A DNA stretch of 64,000 nt, from assembly GCA_045646965.1 (NCBI GenBank), contig JAZRLR010000029.1:1-64000 (forward strand), read 5' to 3'. A program made the translations under genes and the position numbers. Below are positions 27,144 through 35,507 of the stretch, piece by piece (within the stretch, counting starts at the first letter, position 1; every line of letters starts with the position of its first letter). The notes under the pieces are model-generated. The model saw nothing but the letters and a program-made list of their open reading frames with translations. It did no database searches and had not been told where the DNA came from. The stretch comes from HGM04593 sp045646965. GTDB lineage: Bacteria > Bacteroidota > Bacteroidia > Bacteroidales > Bacteroidaceae.

Positions 27144-27178
27144 TAAAATGCAACCGCCTAAAAAACGGTTGCATTTTA
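27144..27178 (-). terminator. Terminator of the histidine operon
   Basis: A perfect 13-bp stem (TAAAATGCAACCG with CGGTTGCATTTTA) with a 9-base loop of CCTAAAAAA type, 50 bases past the hisIE stop. The minus strand continues ATTTGT, so the T tract is modest. The loop and one arm can also pair with 27117-27130 (see findings). Confidence 0.75.
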
Positions 27179-27227
27179 TAACACTTTATGCAAAGGGAGA
27201 ACGTTCAAAGCCCCCGGAATTGCGCAA

Positions 27228-27827
27228 TTAGCCGTGTCTCTCCGAGAGTTCGCGCTCCACGTCCTCGAGAGTGAAGCCCATCTGCTCGTTGAGCACAAGC
27301 AGGTGATAAATGAGGTCGCACGACTCGTAAAGGTAACGCTCTTTATTGCCGTCGATAGCCTCGATAACTGTCTCCACAGCCTCCTCGCCCACTTTTTGAG
27401 CTATTTTGTTCACACCTTTTTTAAAGAGCATTGTGGTGTATGAGCCCTCGGGCATTGCAGCGTGACGTCCCTGAATAACCTTCTCGAGCTTGCGCACAAA
27501 ACCCTCGTTCTCGGGGGTGTCGAAGCAGGCAGTGGTGCCGCGGTGACACGCGGGGCCATAAGGCTTGCCCATAAGCAGAAGGGTGTCGTTGTCGCAGTCG
27601 GGGTACATCTTCACTACCTCTATGTAGTTGCCGCTTGTCTCGCCCTTTGTCCACAGAGCGCCACGTGAGCGGCTGTAGAAAGTAGCTTTGCCCGTCTCGA
27701 CGGTCTTCTCATAGGCCTCTTTATTCATATATGCGACCATAAGCACCTTTAATGTGGCATAGTCCTGTACAACCACGGGCAAAAGGCCGTCGCTGTTTTT
27801 CGATAAATCAAATTCTGAAAATTCCAT
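27228..27827 (-). CDS. hisIE: Bifunctional phosphoribosyl-AMP cyclohydrolase / phosphoribosyl-ATP pyrophosphatase
   Basis: A 199-residue fusion performing steps 2 and 3 of histidine synthesis. The HisI part (1-105) carries the metal motifs DCDNDTLLL and ACHRGTTACF. The HisE part (110-199) is an all-alpha NTP pyrophosphatase with KVGEEAVETVIEAIDG and the SCDLIYHLLVLN helix (as ESCDLIYHLLVLNE). It is the last gene of the his operon, 12 bases after hisF, followed by the operon terminator. Confidence 0.95.
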   Translation of the reverse strand: MEFSEFDLSKNSDGLLPVVVQDYATLKVLMVAYMNKEAYEKTVETGKATFYSRSRGALWTKGETSGNYIEVVKMYPDCDNDTLLLMGKPYGPACHRGTTACFDTPENEGFVRKLEKVIQGRHAAMPEGSYTTMLFKKGVNKIAQKVGEEAVETVIEAIDGNKERYLYESCDLIYHLLVLNEQMGFTLEDVERELSERHG

Positions 27828-27839
27828 ATTATATATTCT

Positions 27840-28595
27840 TTACAATCTTACTTTTATATTCTTGTTTCGCAATTGTTTCTTGAGTTCTTCAACGGTTATC
27901 TCTCCGTAGTGGAAGATACTTGCCGCGAGAGCCGCATCAGCACGTCCGCGAGAAAGCACCTCGGCGATATCTTCGACACCGCCGGCACCGCCCGACGCAA
28001 TTATGGGCACCGACAATTTGTCGGCAAGGGCGGCAAATGTCTCACAGGGATAGCCGTTGCGTGTGCCGTCGTGGTCCATCGATGTGAAGAGCAGCTCGCC
28101 GGCTCCACGCTCCTGCGCCTCGTAGGCCCAGCTGAAGAGCTCCTTGTCGGTGAGTTTGCTTCCGCCGTGGGTGGTTATGCGCCACACGCCGTCAATTACC
28201 TTTGCGTCGGCTGCAAGCACCACAAACTGACTGCCATACTTTGAGGCTATCTCGTCGATGAGCAAGGGGTTGCGCACCGCCGCGCTGTTTATCGAAATTT
28301 TGTCGGCACCTGCATCGAGAAGGCGCGCTGCATCGTCTATAGTAGAGATTCCGCCACCTACGGTGAAGGGGATATTTATATTCTGCGCAATGCGCTCCAC
28401 AAGCGAGGTAAATGTGTTGCGCCCCTCTTTTGTGGCGCTTATGTCGAGGTAGACAAGCTCGTCGGCACCCTGCTGCGCATACATACGGCCGAGTTCCACT
28501 GCGTCGCCCACATCTTTGAGACCTTCAAAGTTGATACCTTTCACGGTGCGCCCCTCTTTTACATCGAGGCAGGGAATTATTCGTTTAGCAACCAT
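27840..28595 (-). CDS. hisF: Imidazole glycerol phosphate synthase, cyclase subunit
   Basis: A 251-residue TIM barrel that takes ammonia from HisH and closes the imidazole ring. The catalytic Asp11 is in RIIPCLDVKEG and the second Asp is in VVLAADAKV. The phosphate-binding glycines FTVGGGIS and IASGGAGGVED are present. It overlaps the end of hisA by 19 bases. A bound HisH is expected, and the HisH in this operon is catalytically intact. Confidence 0.96.
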   Translation of the reverse strand: MVAKRIIPCLDVKEGRTVKGINFEGLKDVGDAVELGRMYAQQGADELVYLDISATKEGRNTFTSLVERIAQNINIPFTVGGGISTIDDAARLLDAGADKISINSAAVRNPLLIDEIASKYGSQFVVLAADAKVIDGVWRITTHGGSKLTDKELFSWAYEAQERGAGELLFTSMDHDGTRNGYPCETFAALADKLSVPIIASGGAGGVEDIAEVLSRGRADAALAASIFHYGEITVEELKKQLRNKNIKVRL

Positions 28596-29305
28596 TTCTC
28601 TATCTCCTTTAAAGTTATTCTACCCTCATATATCGCTTTGCCCACGATGACGCTGTGCAAGCCGAGCTCTGCAGCCTTACATATATCATCCATAGAACTT
28701 ATACCGCCGCTCAAGGTGGTGTTTACCGTGGGATATTTCTCTTTCAGTTCTACATAGAGCGGAAAGTTGGGACCCTGCAGCATACCGTCCTTGGAAATAT
28801 CGGTGCACACAAGCTGTGTGAGACCGTGAGGCACAAAACGCTCTATAATCTCGTCGATGGAAACCTCGGAAGCCTTGAGCCAGCCGTGTGTGGCCACATA
28901 GCGGTCGCGTATGTCGGCACCCAGGATAATGCGCCCTGTACCATACTCCTGCAGCCACTGCACAAAGAGGTCGCTGTTGTCCACGGCTATGCTGCCGCAT
29001 ATCACACGATGAGCTCCCGCATCTACCGCGCTACGCAGAGCCTCGCTGCTCTTTATTCCGCCACCCCACTCTATGTCGAGCGCGGTCTCTGTCGCCAGGC
29101 GCTCAAGCACGCGCAGGTTACACGGTTCCTTGGCCTTTGCACCGTCGAGGTCTACAACGTGCAGACGCTTCACGCCGCAATCGGCATACATCTTTGCCAT
29201 ATCCACGGGGTTCTGCCCATACACTTTCTTCTCGGCGTAGTCGCCTTGTGTGAGACGCACGCAGCACCCGTCTATCAAATCTATCGCAGGAATTATCTCT
29301 ATCAT
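28577..29305 (-). CDS. hisA: ProFAR isomerase (phosphoribosylformimino-AICAR-P isomerase)
   Basis: A 242-residue TIM barrel acting one step before HisF/HisH. The catalytic Asp8 is in IIPAIDLIDG and the second Asp is in IILGADIRD. Half-barrel repeats with IEWGGGI and LSGGISS give the phosphate sites. It overlaps hisH by 4 bases and hisF by 19, so the three genes are translationally coupled. Confidence 0.96.
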   Translation of the reverse strand: MIEIIPAIDLIDGCCVRLTQGDYAEKKVYGQNPVDMAKMYADCGVKRLHVVDLDGAKAKEPCNLRVLERLATETALDIEWGGGIKSSEALRSAVDAGAHRVICGSIAVDNSDLFVQWLQEYGTGRIILGADIRDRYVATHGWLKASEVSIDEIIERFVPHGLTQLVCTDISKDGMLQGPNFPLYVELKEKYPTVNTTLSGGISSMDDICKAAELGLHSVIVGKAIYEGRITLKEIEKWLLNE

Positions 29306-29892
29306 AGGTTGATGAAATTTCTCAAAATCTGTTCGCCCACGGCACCGCTCTTTTCGGGGTGGAACTGTGTGCCGTAGAAATTATTCTTGTTTATCGCAGC
29401 CGCGAAGGGACGGCCGTTTGCCGCCACAGCTATGGTGCCCTCGCAGATATCGGGTGCGAAAGAGTGTACGAAATAGACAAAAGCCCCCTCGTCGAGCCCC
29501 GCAAAGAGCGGAGAGTTAAGGCCGGTTATCTCGTTCCATCCCATATGAGGCACCTTGACACCCTCCTCGGGAAGAGGCTCAAAGCGGCGCACGCAGGTGT
29601 CGAAGATACCCAGACACTCGGCATTGCCTTCCTCGCTGCTCTTGCACATAAGTTGCAGGCCTATACAGATACCGAGCACAGGCTGTGTAAGTCCCTTTAT
29701 AACCTCGCACAAACCCCTCTCACTCAATTTCTGCATAGCCGAAGAGGCCTCACCTACTCCGGGCAGAAGCACCTTGTCGGCGGTTTTTATTATTTCGTGA
29801 TTATCGGTGACACAATACTGCGCACCTATACGGTCGAGCGCATTGCACACAGAGCGCAAATTACCCGTGTCATAGTCCACTATAGCTATCAT
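29302..29892 (-). CDS. hisH: Imidazole glycerol phosphate synthase, glutaminase subunit
   Basis: A 196-residue class I glutaminase supplying ammonia to HisF. All triad residues are present: the nucleophile Cys in LGICIGLQL and the His and Glu in TQFHPEKSG. The oxyanion loop LLPGVGE is also there. It overlaps hisB and hisA by 4 bases each. Its intact triad makes a useful contrast to the degenerate glutaminase of PyrG in the same window. Confidence 0.96.
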   Translation of the reverse strand: MIAIVDYDTGNLRSVCNALDRIGAQYCVTDNHEIIKTADKVLLPGVGEASSAMQKLSERGLCEVIKGLTQPVLGICIGLQLMCKSSEEGNAECLGIFDTCVRRFEPLPEEGVKVPHMGWNEITGLNSPLFAGLDEGAFVYFVHSFAPDICEGTIAVAANGRPFAAAINKNNFYGTQFHPEKSGAVGEQILRNFINL

Positions 29893-31013
29893 AATACTCC
29901 TTTACTGCTTGGAAGTTCGTAACTGAAAGGCTCGCGCTTCACCGCCATACGCAGTGCGCGTGCAAAAGCCTTGAAAACACCCTCTGCTATGTGATGGTTA
30001 TTCTCACCCTTGGCCTCGATGTGCAGGTTACAGTTCATAGCCGCAGCCAAAGCCTTGAAGAAGTGGCTGAACATTTCGGTGGGTACATCGCCCACATACT
30101 CGCGGGTAAATGTCACATTCCAACTGAAATCTATTCTGCCGCCGAAATCCACAAGTGCCATCGCACGACTCTCGTCCATAGGCAGCACAAAGCCGTAACG
30201 TCCTATGCCGCGTTTATTACCGAGAGCCTTCACAATAGCCTCGCCGAGCACGATGGCAATATCCTCCATTGTGTGATGCTCATCAACCTGAAGGTCACCC
30301 ACTGCCTTCACCGCAAGCGACACACCTGCGTGATGCACTATCTGGTCGAGCATATGGTCGAGGAATTTAAGACCGGTATCTATGCCCGAGGTACCGCGTC
30401 CGTCGAGGTCGATGGTAACGGTAATATCTGTCTCCTTGGTTTTGCGAGCAACCGTCACACAACGCTCGCCTCCACGCAGATACTCTGCAATTTCGCCCCA
30501 GTTGTCGGTGGCAAGCACGCACACATCGGCATAAGGGAGCTGCTTCATCTCCTGCACGCGCTCCTTGTCGGCAGTGTAGAGAATTGCCTTTGAACCGAGA
30601 TTCTTGGCAAGCTCCACGTCGGTGAGTCGGTCGCCTATCACATAGCACTGCGAGAGGTCGTACTCACCTGTCATATACTTGCCAAACATACCTGTGCCGG
30701 GCTTGCGTGTGGGCTGATTGTCGCTCTTATATGTGACATCTATCAGTTGGTCGGCAAAGGTAATGCCCTCGCCGCCGAGCACCTGCAGCATCTTGTCGTG
30801 AACCACATCGAACTGCTCACGCGGATAAGAAGGCGTGCCGAGCCCGTCCTGATTGCTTGCAATCACAAGCTCAAAATCCATCTCTGAAATTTTACCGAGA
30901 GCACCTATCACACCCGGCATAAAAACCAGGTCTTCAAGGGTATCCACCTGCTCTGTCACAGGGGGCTCCCATATAATTGTACCGTCACGGTCTATGAATA
31001 ACGCTTTTTTCAT
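29889..31013 (-). CDS. hisB: Bifunctional histidinol-phosphatase / imidazoleglycerol-phosphate dehydratase
   Basis: A 374-residue fusion for steps 7 and 9. Residues 1-165 are a HAD phosphatase with the DxD motif at Asp8 and Asp10 (FIDRDGT), IASNQDGLG, and GDRLTDVELA. Residues 175-374 are the dehydratase with paired His metal motifs (FLDHMLDQIVHHAG and VDEHHTMEDI, then HHIAEGVFKAFARAL). Its start is 1 base after the hisC stop. The fusion removes the need for a separate histidinol phosphatase. Confidence 0.95.
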   Translation of the reverse strand: MKKALFIDRDGTIIWEPPVTEQVDTLEDLVFMPGVIGALGKISEMDFELVIASNQDGLGTPSYPREQFDVVHDKMLQVLGGEGITFADQLIDVTYKSDNQPTRKPGTGMFGKYMTGEYDLSQCYVIGDRLTDVELAKNLGSKAILYTADKERVQEMKQLPYADVCVLATDNWGEIAEYLRGGERCVTVARKTKETDITVTIDLDGRGTSGIDTGLKFLDHMLDQIVHHAGVSLAVKAVGDLQVDEHHTMEDIAIVLGEAIVKALGNKRGIGRYGFVLPMDESRAMALVDFGGRIDFSWNVTFTREYVGDVPTEMFSHFFKALAAAMNCNLHIEAKGENNHHIAEGVFKAFARALRMAVKREPFSYELPSSKGVL

Positions 31014-31014
31014 A

Positions 31015-32049
31015 CTATTTCCAATTTTTTACTACTGCGAGCATCGCATCGTTCTCCTCGGGAGTGCCTATGGTTATGCGCAAGCACTCGGTACAACCCT
31101 TCACCTTGGAACGGTCGCGCACAATCACCTGCTCGGCAATCAGAGCATCATAGAGGGCGCGCGCATCGGTCACCTGCACAAGCAGGAAGTTTGCGTCAGA
31201 GGGGAATACCTTCTTCACGCAGGGCGCCCTCTGCAGAGCCTCTGCCACGCGTTCGCGCTCGCTTATGATAGTCGCAATTTCGCTCTTTACGTCACGGGCA
31301 AGAAGTTCCTTGGCACGCTCCATACCCGCAAGGTTTATATTGTAGGGATATTTCACATTGGCAAAGAGTGCCATAATATCGCGGTGTGCAAAAGCAAGTC
31401 CCAGGCGCAGCCCCGCAAGGCCGTAAGCCTTTGAGAGAGTCTGCAATACAATGAGATTGTGATACTCGCCAAGCAAGGTGGTGAGGCTGGGCTGCGATGC
31501 AAAATCTATGTAAGCCTCATCGACCACCACAATACCCTTAAAGCTGTCGAGCAGGCTGCGCACCTGCTCTATGGGGAAGATATTTCCCGAGGGGTTGTTG
31601 GGCGAGCAGATAAAGAGCAGTTTTGTCTGCTCGTTACACGCCGCAAGGAGCCTCTCCACGGGCAACGAGAAGTCCTCGTTGAGCTGCACCTCGCGCACCT
31701 CGACATCGTTTATATCGGCCGATACTCGGTACATTCCATAGCTGGGAGCTATGGCCACCACGTTGTCTATGCGGGGCTCGCAGAAGATGCGGAAACAGAG
31801 GTCAATGGCCTCGTCGCTGCCGTTACCGATAAACATCTGCTCGGCAGACATTCCTTTGAGCGGCGCTATGATATTTTTAAGTTCAGTCTGACGGGGGTCG
31901 GGATAACGGTTGTAGCAGTTGGCAAAAGGATTCTCGTTTGCATCGAGGAACACGCCCAACGCCCCTTTATACTCGTCGCGCGCAGTGGAATAAGGCGCAA
32001 GGGCCTTTATATTGCGACGCACGAGTGACAATATTTCGTTAATTTTCAT
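31015..32049 (-). CDS. hisC: Histidinol-phosphate aminotransferase
   Basis: A 344-residue PLP aminotransferase (fold type I) acting after HisB dehydratase. The PLP lysine is K207 in LQTLSKAYGLAGLRLG, the aspartate is in VVVDEAYIDFA, and the substrate Asn motif is CSPNNPSGN. It lies 11 bases after hisD and 1 base before hisB. Confidence 0.95.
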   Translation of the reverse strand: MKINEILSLVRRNIKALAPYSTARDEYKGALGVFLDANENPFANCYNRYPDPRQTELKNIIAPLKGMSAEQMFIGNGSDEAIDLCFRIFCEPRIDNVVAIAPSYGMYRVSADINDVEVREVQLNEDFSLPVERLLAACNEQTKLLFICSPNNPSGNIFPIEQVRSLLDSFKGIVVVDEAYIDFASQPSLTTLLGEYHNLIVLQTLSKAYGLAGLRLGLAFAHRDIMALFANVKYPYNINLAGMERAKELLARDVKSEIATIISERERVAEALQRAPCVKKVFPSDANFLLVQVTDARALYDALIAEQVIVRDRSKVKGCTECLRITIGTPEENDAMLAVVKNWK

Positions 32050-32060
32050 AATTCAGATAT

Positions 32061-33344
32061 TTAAATCTCTTTTCCCATACGCAGGAGAGCGGCTGCCGCG
32101 TGTGCGTCCAGTCCCTCGGCCTTTGCCATAGTTACTATGGTGCCACCAAGTTGCTCTATACCCTCTTTTGTAATCTCCTGATAGGTTATCTTGCGCACAA
32201 AGCTGTCGAGGTTCACTCCGCTGCACGAACGAGCCCAGCCGCTTGTGGGCAGGGTGTGGTTAGTACCCGACGCATAGTCTCCCGCACTCTCGGGCGAGAA
32301 GTTTCCAATGAAGACACTGCCCGCAGCTGTTATCTGCTCGGCAATTTCCCAGGGGTTCTCCATCGATATTATAAGATGCTCGGGGGCGTAAGCGTTTACA
32401 AACGCTATCTGCTCCTCGACCGAAGGAAGAATTATTGTGCGGCTGTTCTCGAGAGCCTTTGCAGCGAGTTCGCGACGAGGCAATTTGGCAAGTTGCAGCC
32501 CAACCTGCTCGTCCACGGCGTCGGCTATAGCCTGTGAGCCGCACACGAGAATCGCCTGCGAGTCGGTACCGTGCTCGGCCTGCGAGAGAAGGTCACTCGC
32601 CACAAACGCCGCCGAAGCGGTATCGTCGGCCATAACAAGCACCTCCGAAGGGCCTGCGGGCATATCTATCGACACTTTGTTTGTAACGCTCTCCTTGGCC
32701 TTTGTCACATAGCGGTTACCAGGGCCGAAAATCTTGTCTACGGCAGGAATGGTCTCTGTGCCATAGGCCATTGCGGCAACAGCCTGTGCACCGCCCACTT
32801 TGTAGATGTGGTCTACGCCACACACCATAGCTGCCGACAGCACTGCGGGCGCCACCTTGCCCTCTTTGTTCACCGGTGTGCAGAGCACAATCTCTTTGCA
32901 GCCGGCCACCTTTGCGGGAATTGCAAGCATAAGCACGGTTGAGAAGAGAGGAGCTGTTCCGCCGGGAACGTAAAGCCCCACTCGCTGAATGGGCACGGCA
33001 CGCTGAACACACTTCACACCCGGAGCGGTTGTAACCTCAACATCGCTGAAACGCTGCGCCATATGGAAACGGGTTATATTGCGTGCCGCTGTGGCTATGG
33101 CCTCTTTAAGCTCGGCGGGGGTGGACTCGAAGGCCTCGCGTCTCTCCTGCTCGCTCACCTCGATGGCAGCAAGCTCCACGCCGTCAATCTCGGCTGCAAG
33201 CTCGCGTATGGCCTTGTCGCCGTCGCGCTTCACGCGCTCTATGATTGCTTGCACGCGGCCGCTTATCACAGCGTCATCCGACACTACACGGCTGCACAGG
33301 GCGTTCCACTCTTCATAAGAGGGGTTTATATATCTTTTTATCAT
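32061..33344 (-). CDS. hisD: Histidinol dehydrogenase
   Basis: A 427-residue zinc enzyme carrying out the last two NAD-dependent oxidations to histidine. Visible signatures are YVPGGTAPLFSTVLM, the KVGGAQAVAAMAYGT segment, FGPGNRYVTKAK, DMPAGPSEVLV, the SQAEHGTDSQAIL zinc-binding region with His, and the NHTLPTSGWAR end. The frame extends upstream to 33395, but the start at 33344 (MIKRYINPSYEEW) lies 1 base after the hisG stop and fits the family. Confidence 0.95.
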   Translation of the reverse strand: MIKRYINPSYEEWNALCSRVVSDDAVISGRVQAIIERVKRDGDKAIRELAAEIDGVELAAIEVSEQERREAFESTPAELKEAIATAARNITRFHMAQRFSDVEVTTAPGVKCVQRAVPIQRVGLYVPGGTAPLFSTVLMLAIPAKVAGCKEIVLCTPVNKEGKVAPAVLSAAMVCGVDHIYKVGGAQAVAAMAYGTETIPAVDKIFGPGNRYVTKAKESVTNKVSIDMPAGPSEVLVMADDTASAAFVASDLLSQAEHGTDSQAILVCGSQAIADAVDEQVGLQLAKLPRRELAAKALENSRTIILPSVEEQIAFVNAYAPEHLIISMENPWEIAEQITAAGSVFIGNFSPESAGDYASGTNHTLPTSGWARSCSGVNLDSFVRKITYQEITKEGIEQLGGTIVTMAKAEGLDAHAAAALLRMGKEI

Positions 33345-33345
33345 T

Positions 33346-34197
33346 TTACAGAATAATTTTTTCGAGAGCCAATACAAGAATATCCTCGGCACCAATAGCC
33401 TTCAGCTGCTCTATTATGGTCCAGAGCTGTTTCTCATCCACTACAGTCTGCAGTGAGCACCAGTCCTTCTGCGCGAGGGGGATAACGGTCGGGCTGCGCA
33501 TAGCGGGAAGTATCCTCACAGCCTCGTCGAGCGCCGACACGGGAATATTGAGCAGAAGGTATTTCTTGCCTGCACCCTTGAGCACCGACTCGAAACGCGA
33601 CATCAGCTGGCGTGCAATGGCCATCTTCTCCTCTGAAAGACCGGGGGTACCGATGAGCACAGCCTCTGACTGAAGCACCTGCTCCACCTCCACAAGACCA
33701 TTTGTGATGAGTGTGCCGCCCGACGATACGATATCGAAAATTGCGTCGGCAAGGCCTGCTGCGGGAGCAATCTCCACCGAGCCTGTGATGGTGTGTATCT
33801 CGGCCTCGATGCCGTTCTCCTTAAAGAACTTCGAGAGCACGTTGGGGTAAGATGTGGCAATGCGCTTGCCGTTGAAATAAGAGAGTCCCTCGTACTTGTC
33901 AGCCTTGGGCACGGCAAGTGATATGCGGCAACCGCCAAAGCCCAGCTTCTGCAGGATGTCTACCTCGTAGCCACGCTCGGCCACCTCGTTGTAGCCCACG
34001 AAGCCCAGGTCGGCTGCACCCATAGATACTGTTTGGGGAATATCGTCGTCGCGCAGGAAAAGTATCTCCACGGGGAAATCCGATGCACGCATCAAAAACT
34101 TTCTCTTTTCTTCTTTAATTGTGACGCCTGCATCACGCAGCAGCTGCATACTCTGCTCGTTCAAGCGTCCTTTGGTCTGTACAGCAATTCTCAACAT
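33346..34197 (-). CDS. hisG: ATP phosphoribosyltransferase, long form
   Basis: A 283-residue enzyme that commits ATP and PRPP to histidine synthesis. It is the long form: residues 1-210 are the catalytic domains (IAVQTKGRLNEQS start, the PRPP loop in DIVSSGGTLITNGL) and residues 210-283 are an ACT-like regulatory domain (VLKGAGKKYLLLNIP) that normally binds histidine for feedback inhibition and needs no HisZ. It is the first structural gene of the operon, placed 32 bases after the attenuator terminator. Confidence 0.95.
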   Translation of the reverse strand: MLRIAVQTKGRLNEQSMQLLRDAGVTIKEEKRKFLMRASDFPVEILFLRDDDIPQTVSMGAADLGFVGYNEVAERGYEVDILQKLGFGGCRISLAVPKADKYEGLSYFNGKRIATSYPNVLSKFFKENGIEAEIHTITGSVEIAPAAGLADAIFDIVSSGGTLITNGLVEVEQVLQSEAVLIGTPGLSEEKMAIARQLMSRFESVLKGAGKKYLLLNIPVSALDEAVRILPAMRSPTVIPLAQKDWCSLQTVVDEKQLWTIIEQLKAIGAEDILVLALEKIIL

Positions 34198-34229
34198 ATT
34201 TTTTTCGTTTTAATTTTCAAATAAAAAAA

Positions 34230-34255
34230 GAGCCCACCATCTTGCAGGTAAGCTC
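34230..34255 (-). terminator. Attenuator terminator of the his operon
   Basis: On the minus strand GAGCTTACC pairs with GGTGGGCTC (9 bp, two G-T pairs) around an 8-base loop, followed by seven T residues (complement of 34223-34229). It lies between the His-rich leader peptide and hisG. Its 5' arm GCTTACCT (34246-34253) can instead pair with GGGTAAGT at the leader stop codon (34290-34297), so the terminator and an antiterminator exclude each other. Confidence 0.85.
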
Positions 34256-34291
34256 ATTATCAATAGCGCGACACTATCACATACACGCCAC

Positions 34292-34351
34292 TTACCCTAC
34301 CCTCTTGCGAGAGTGGTTATGATGACGATGGTGTGAATTTAGTGCAAACAT
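34292..34351 (-). CDS. hisL: His operon leader peptide, 19 residues with five histidines
   Basis: A short open frame with sequence MFALNSHHRHHNHSRKRVG and a TAA stop, ending 94 bases before hisG. Five of seven consecutive residues from position 7 are His (7, 8, 10, 11, 13), far above chance for a 19-residue frame. Together with the terminator that follows and the mutually exclusive pairing of its stop-codon region, this is a ribosome-stalling attenuator: scarce charged tRNA-His would halt the ribosome on the His run, leave GGGTAAGT free, and prevent the terminator. The mechanism is known from the enterobacterial his operon; here it is read from sequence and not tested. Confidence 0.85.
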   Translation of the reverse strand: MFALNSHHRHHNHSRKRVG

Positions 34352-34426
34352 CTGCTTTCTGTTAAAATGTTACCCGAAAAACGCCCACGCTGACAAAAAG
34401 ATTAATCGCCGAGCATTTTTACCTCG

Positions 34427-34434
34427 CGAAGATA
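34427..34434 (-). promoter_or_regulatory. Putative -7 element of the his operon
   Basis: The minus strand reads TATCTTCG, one base off the consensus, 76 bases upstream of the leader-peptide start. The implied transcript start is near 34420. No convincing TTTG -33 box is seen; the upstream region is very AT-rich. Confidence 0.5.
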
Positions 34435-34495
34435 GTAATTTTTATTATATCTCTTTTATAAATGAACTTTTTTTTTCACACAGGGGCAAAAAAAA

Positions 34496-34507
34496 GCCCT
34501 AACGGGC
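34496..34507 (-). terminator. Second terminator downstream of cysE
   Basis: GCCC-GTTA-GGGC on the minus strand followed by eight T residues (complement of 34488-34495). It lies about 45 bases beyond the main cysE terminator, so the operon ends in two tandem terminators just before the his promoter. Confidence 0.6.
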
Positions 34508-34549
34508 AGTGTCACAACCTAAAGAGTGCTCGCAACGCATAAAAAAGAA

Positions 34550-34573
34550 ATCCCCGACAGAGCTGTCGGGGAT
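34550..34573 (-). terminator. Main terminator of the nitroreductase-cysE operon
   Basis: A 10-bp or longer GC-rich stem (ATCCCCGACAG with CTGTCGGGGAT) followed on the minus strand by TTTCTTTTTT. It starts 27 bases past the cysE stop. Confidence 0.88.
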
Positions 34574-34600
34574 GCTTGTTTCGCAGGGTGCGCTGCTACA

Positions 34601-35482
34601 CTATTTTCTCTGCACTATGAGCGCGCCGGGAGCCACATTGTCGGTCACCCAGATGTTACCGCCTATCACAGCATCCTTGCCCACGGTTATGCGGCCGAGG
34701 ATTGTGGCATTGCTATACACTATGACATTATCCTCGAGCACGGGATGACGAGGTATACCCTTGATGGGGTTTCCATTCTCGTCGAGCGGGAAGCTCTTTG
34801 CTCCCAGCGTAACTCCCTGATATAGTTTTACATTATTTCCAATGATACAGGTCTCGCCTATAACGATGCCCGTTCCGTGGTCAATGGTAAAATAGTCGCC
34901 TATACGCGCACCGGGATGTATGTCTATACCCGTCTCGCTGTGCGCAATCTCGGATATGATGCGGGGGATGAGGGGCACGCCAAGCTCCAAAAGACGGTGT
35001 GCCATACGGTAGTTGCTCACCGCTTTTATTCCGGGGTAGCAGCTTATGACCTCGCCGAAGCCTGTGGCCGCGGGGTCGCCGTTGTATGTAGCCTCTACGT
35101 CCTTTGCGAGTTTCTCGCGCAACGTGGGCAGGTAGGCTATGAAGTCGAGCGCCATACGACGGGCGTCGGTAATGGAGTTATAAGCAGGAGCGTCGCCGTT
35201 GCCGTAACACAGGCCTGCGTAAATCTGCTCGCACAGCAATTTGTATAACCTGTCTACGTTTATACCTGTCTTGTAGACAAGCGTGTGGCTTTCTTGCACC
35301 GAGTCCCCGAAATATCCGGGAAAGACGATGGTGCGCACGAGATTCACAACCTCGCTTATGACACGCCACGAGGGCATAGGCTCCCCGTCGCGTCGGTGGT
35401 GAAACATATCTTGTGCAGCCTCGTTCCCCGTGAGAGCACTTATAGTGGAGGAGAAAACCTCGGCAATCTCTTTGTTATTCAT
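34601..35482 (-). CDS. cysE: Serine O-acetyltransferase
   Basis: A 293-residue enzyme that acetylates serine for cysteine synthesis. The N-terminal 150 residues are the helical domain. The C-terminal part is a left-handed beta-helix of hexapeptide repeats (IHPGARIGDYFTIDHGTGIV split, IGNNVKLYQGVTLGA), with the catalytic His in EIAHSETGIDIHPG and in TIDHGTG. It lies 25 bases after cysK, so both steps from serine to cysteine are in one operon. It is somewhat longer at the N-terminus than the E. coli enzyme, like other Bacteroidales forms. Confidence 0.93.
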   Translation of the reverse strand: MNNKEIAEVFSSTISALTGNEAAQDMFHHRRDGEPMPSWRVISEVVNLVRTIVFPGYFGDSVQESHTLVYKTGINVDRLYKLLCEQIYAGLCYGNGDAPAYNSITDARRMALDFIAYLPTLREKLAKDVEATYNGDPAATGFGEVISCYPGIKAVSNYRMAHRLLELGVPLIPRIISEIAHSETGIDIHPGARIGDYFTIDHGTGIVIGETCIIGNNVKLYQGVTLGAKSFPLDENGNPIKGIPRHPVLEDNVIVYSNATILGRITVGKDAVIGGNIWVTDNVAPGALIVQRK

Positions 35483-35507
35483 CGTGTTTATATTTTGTTT
35501 CTGTTTT

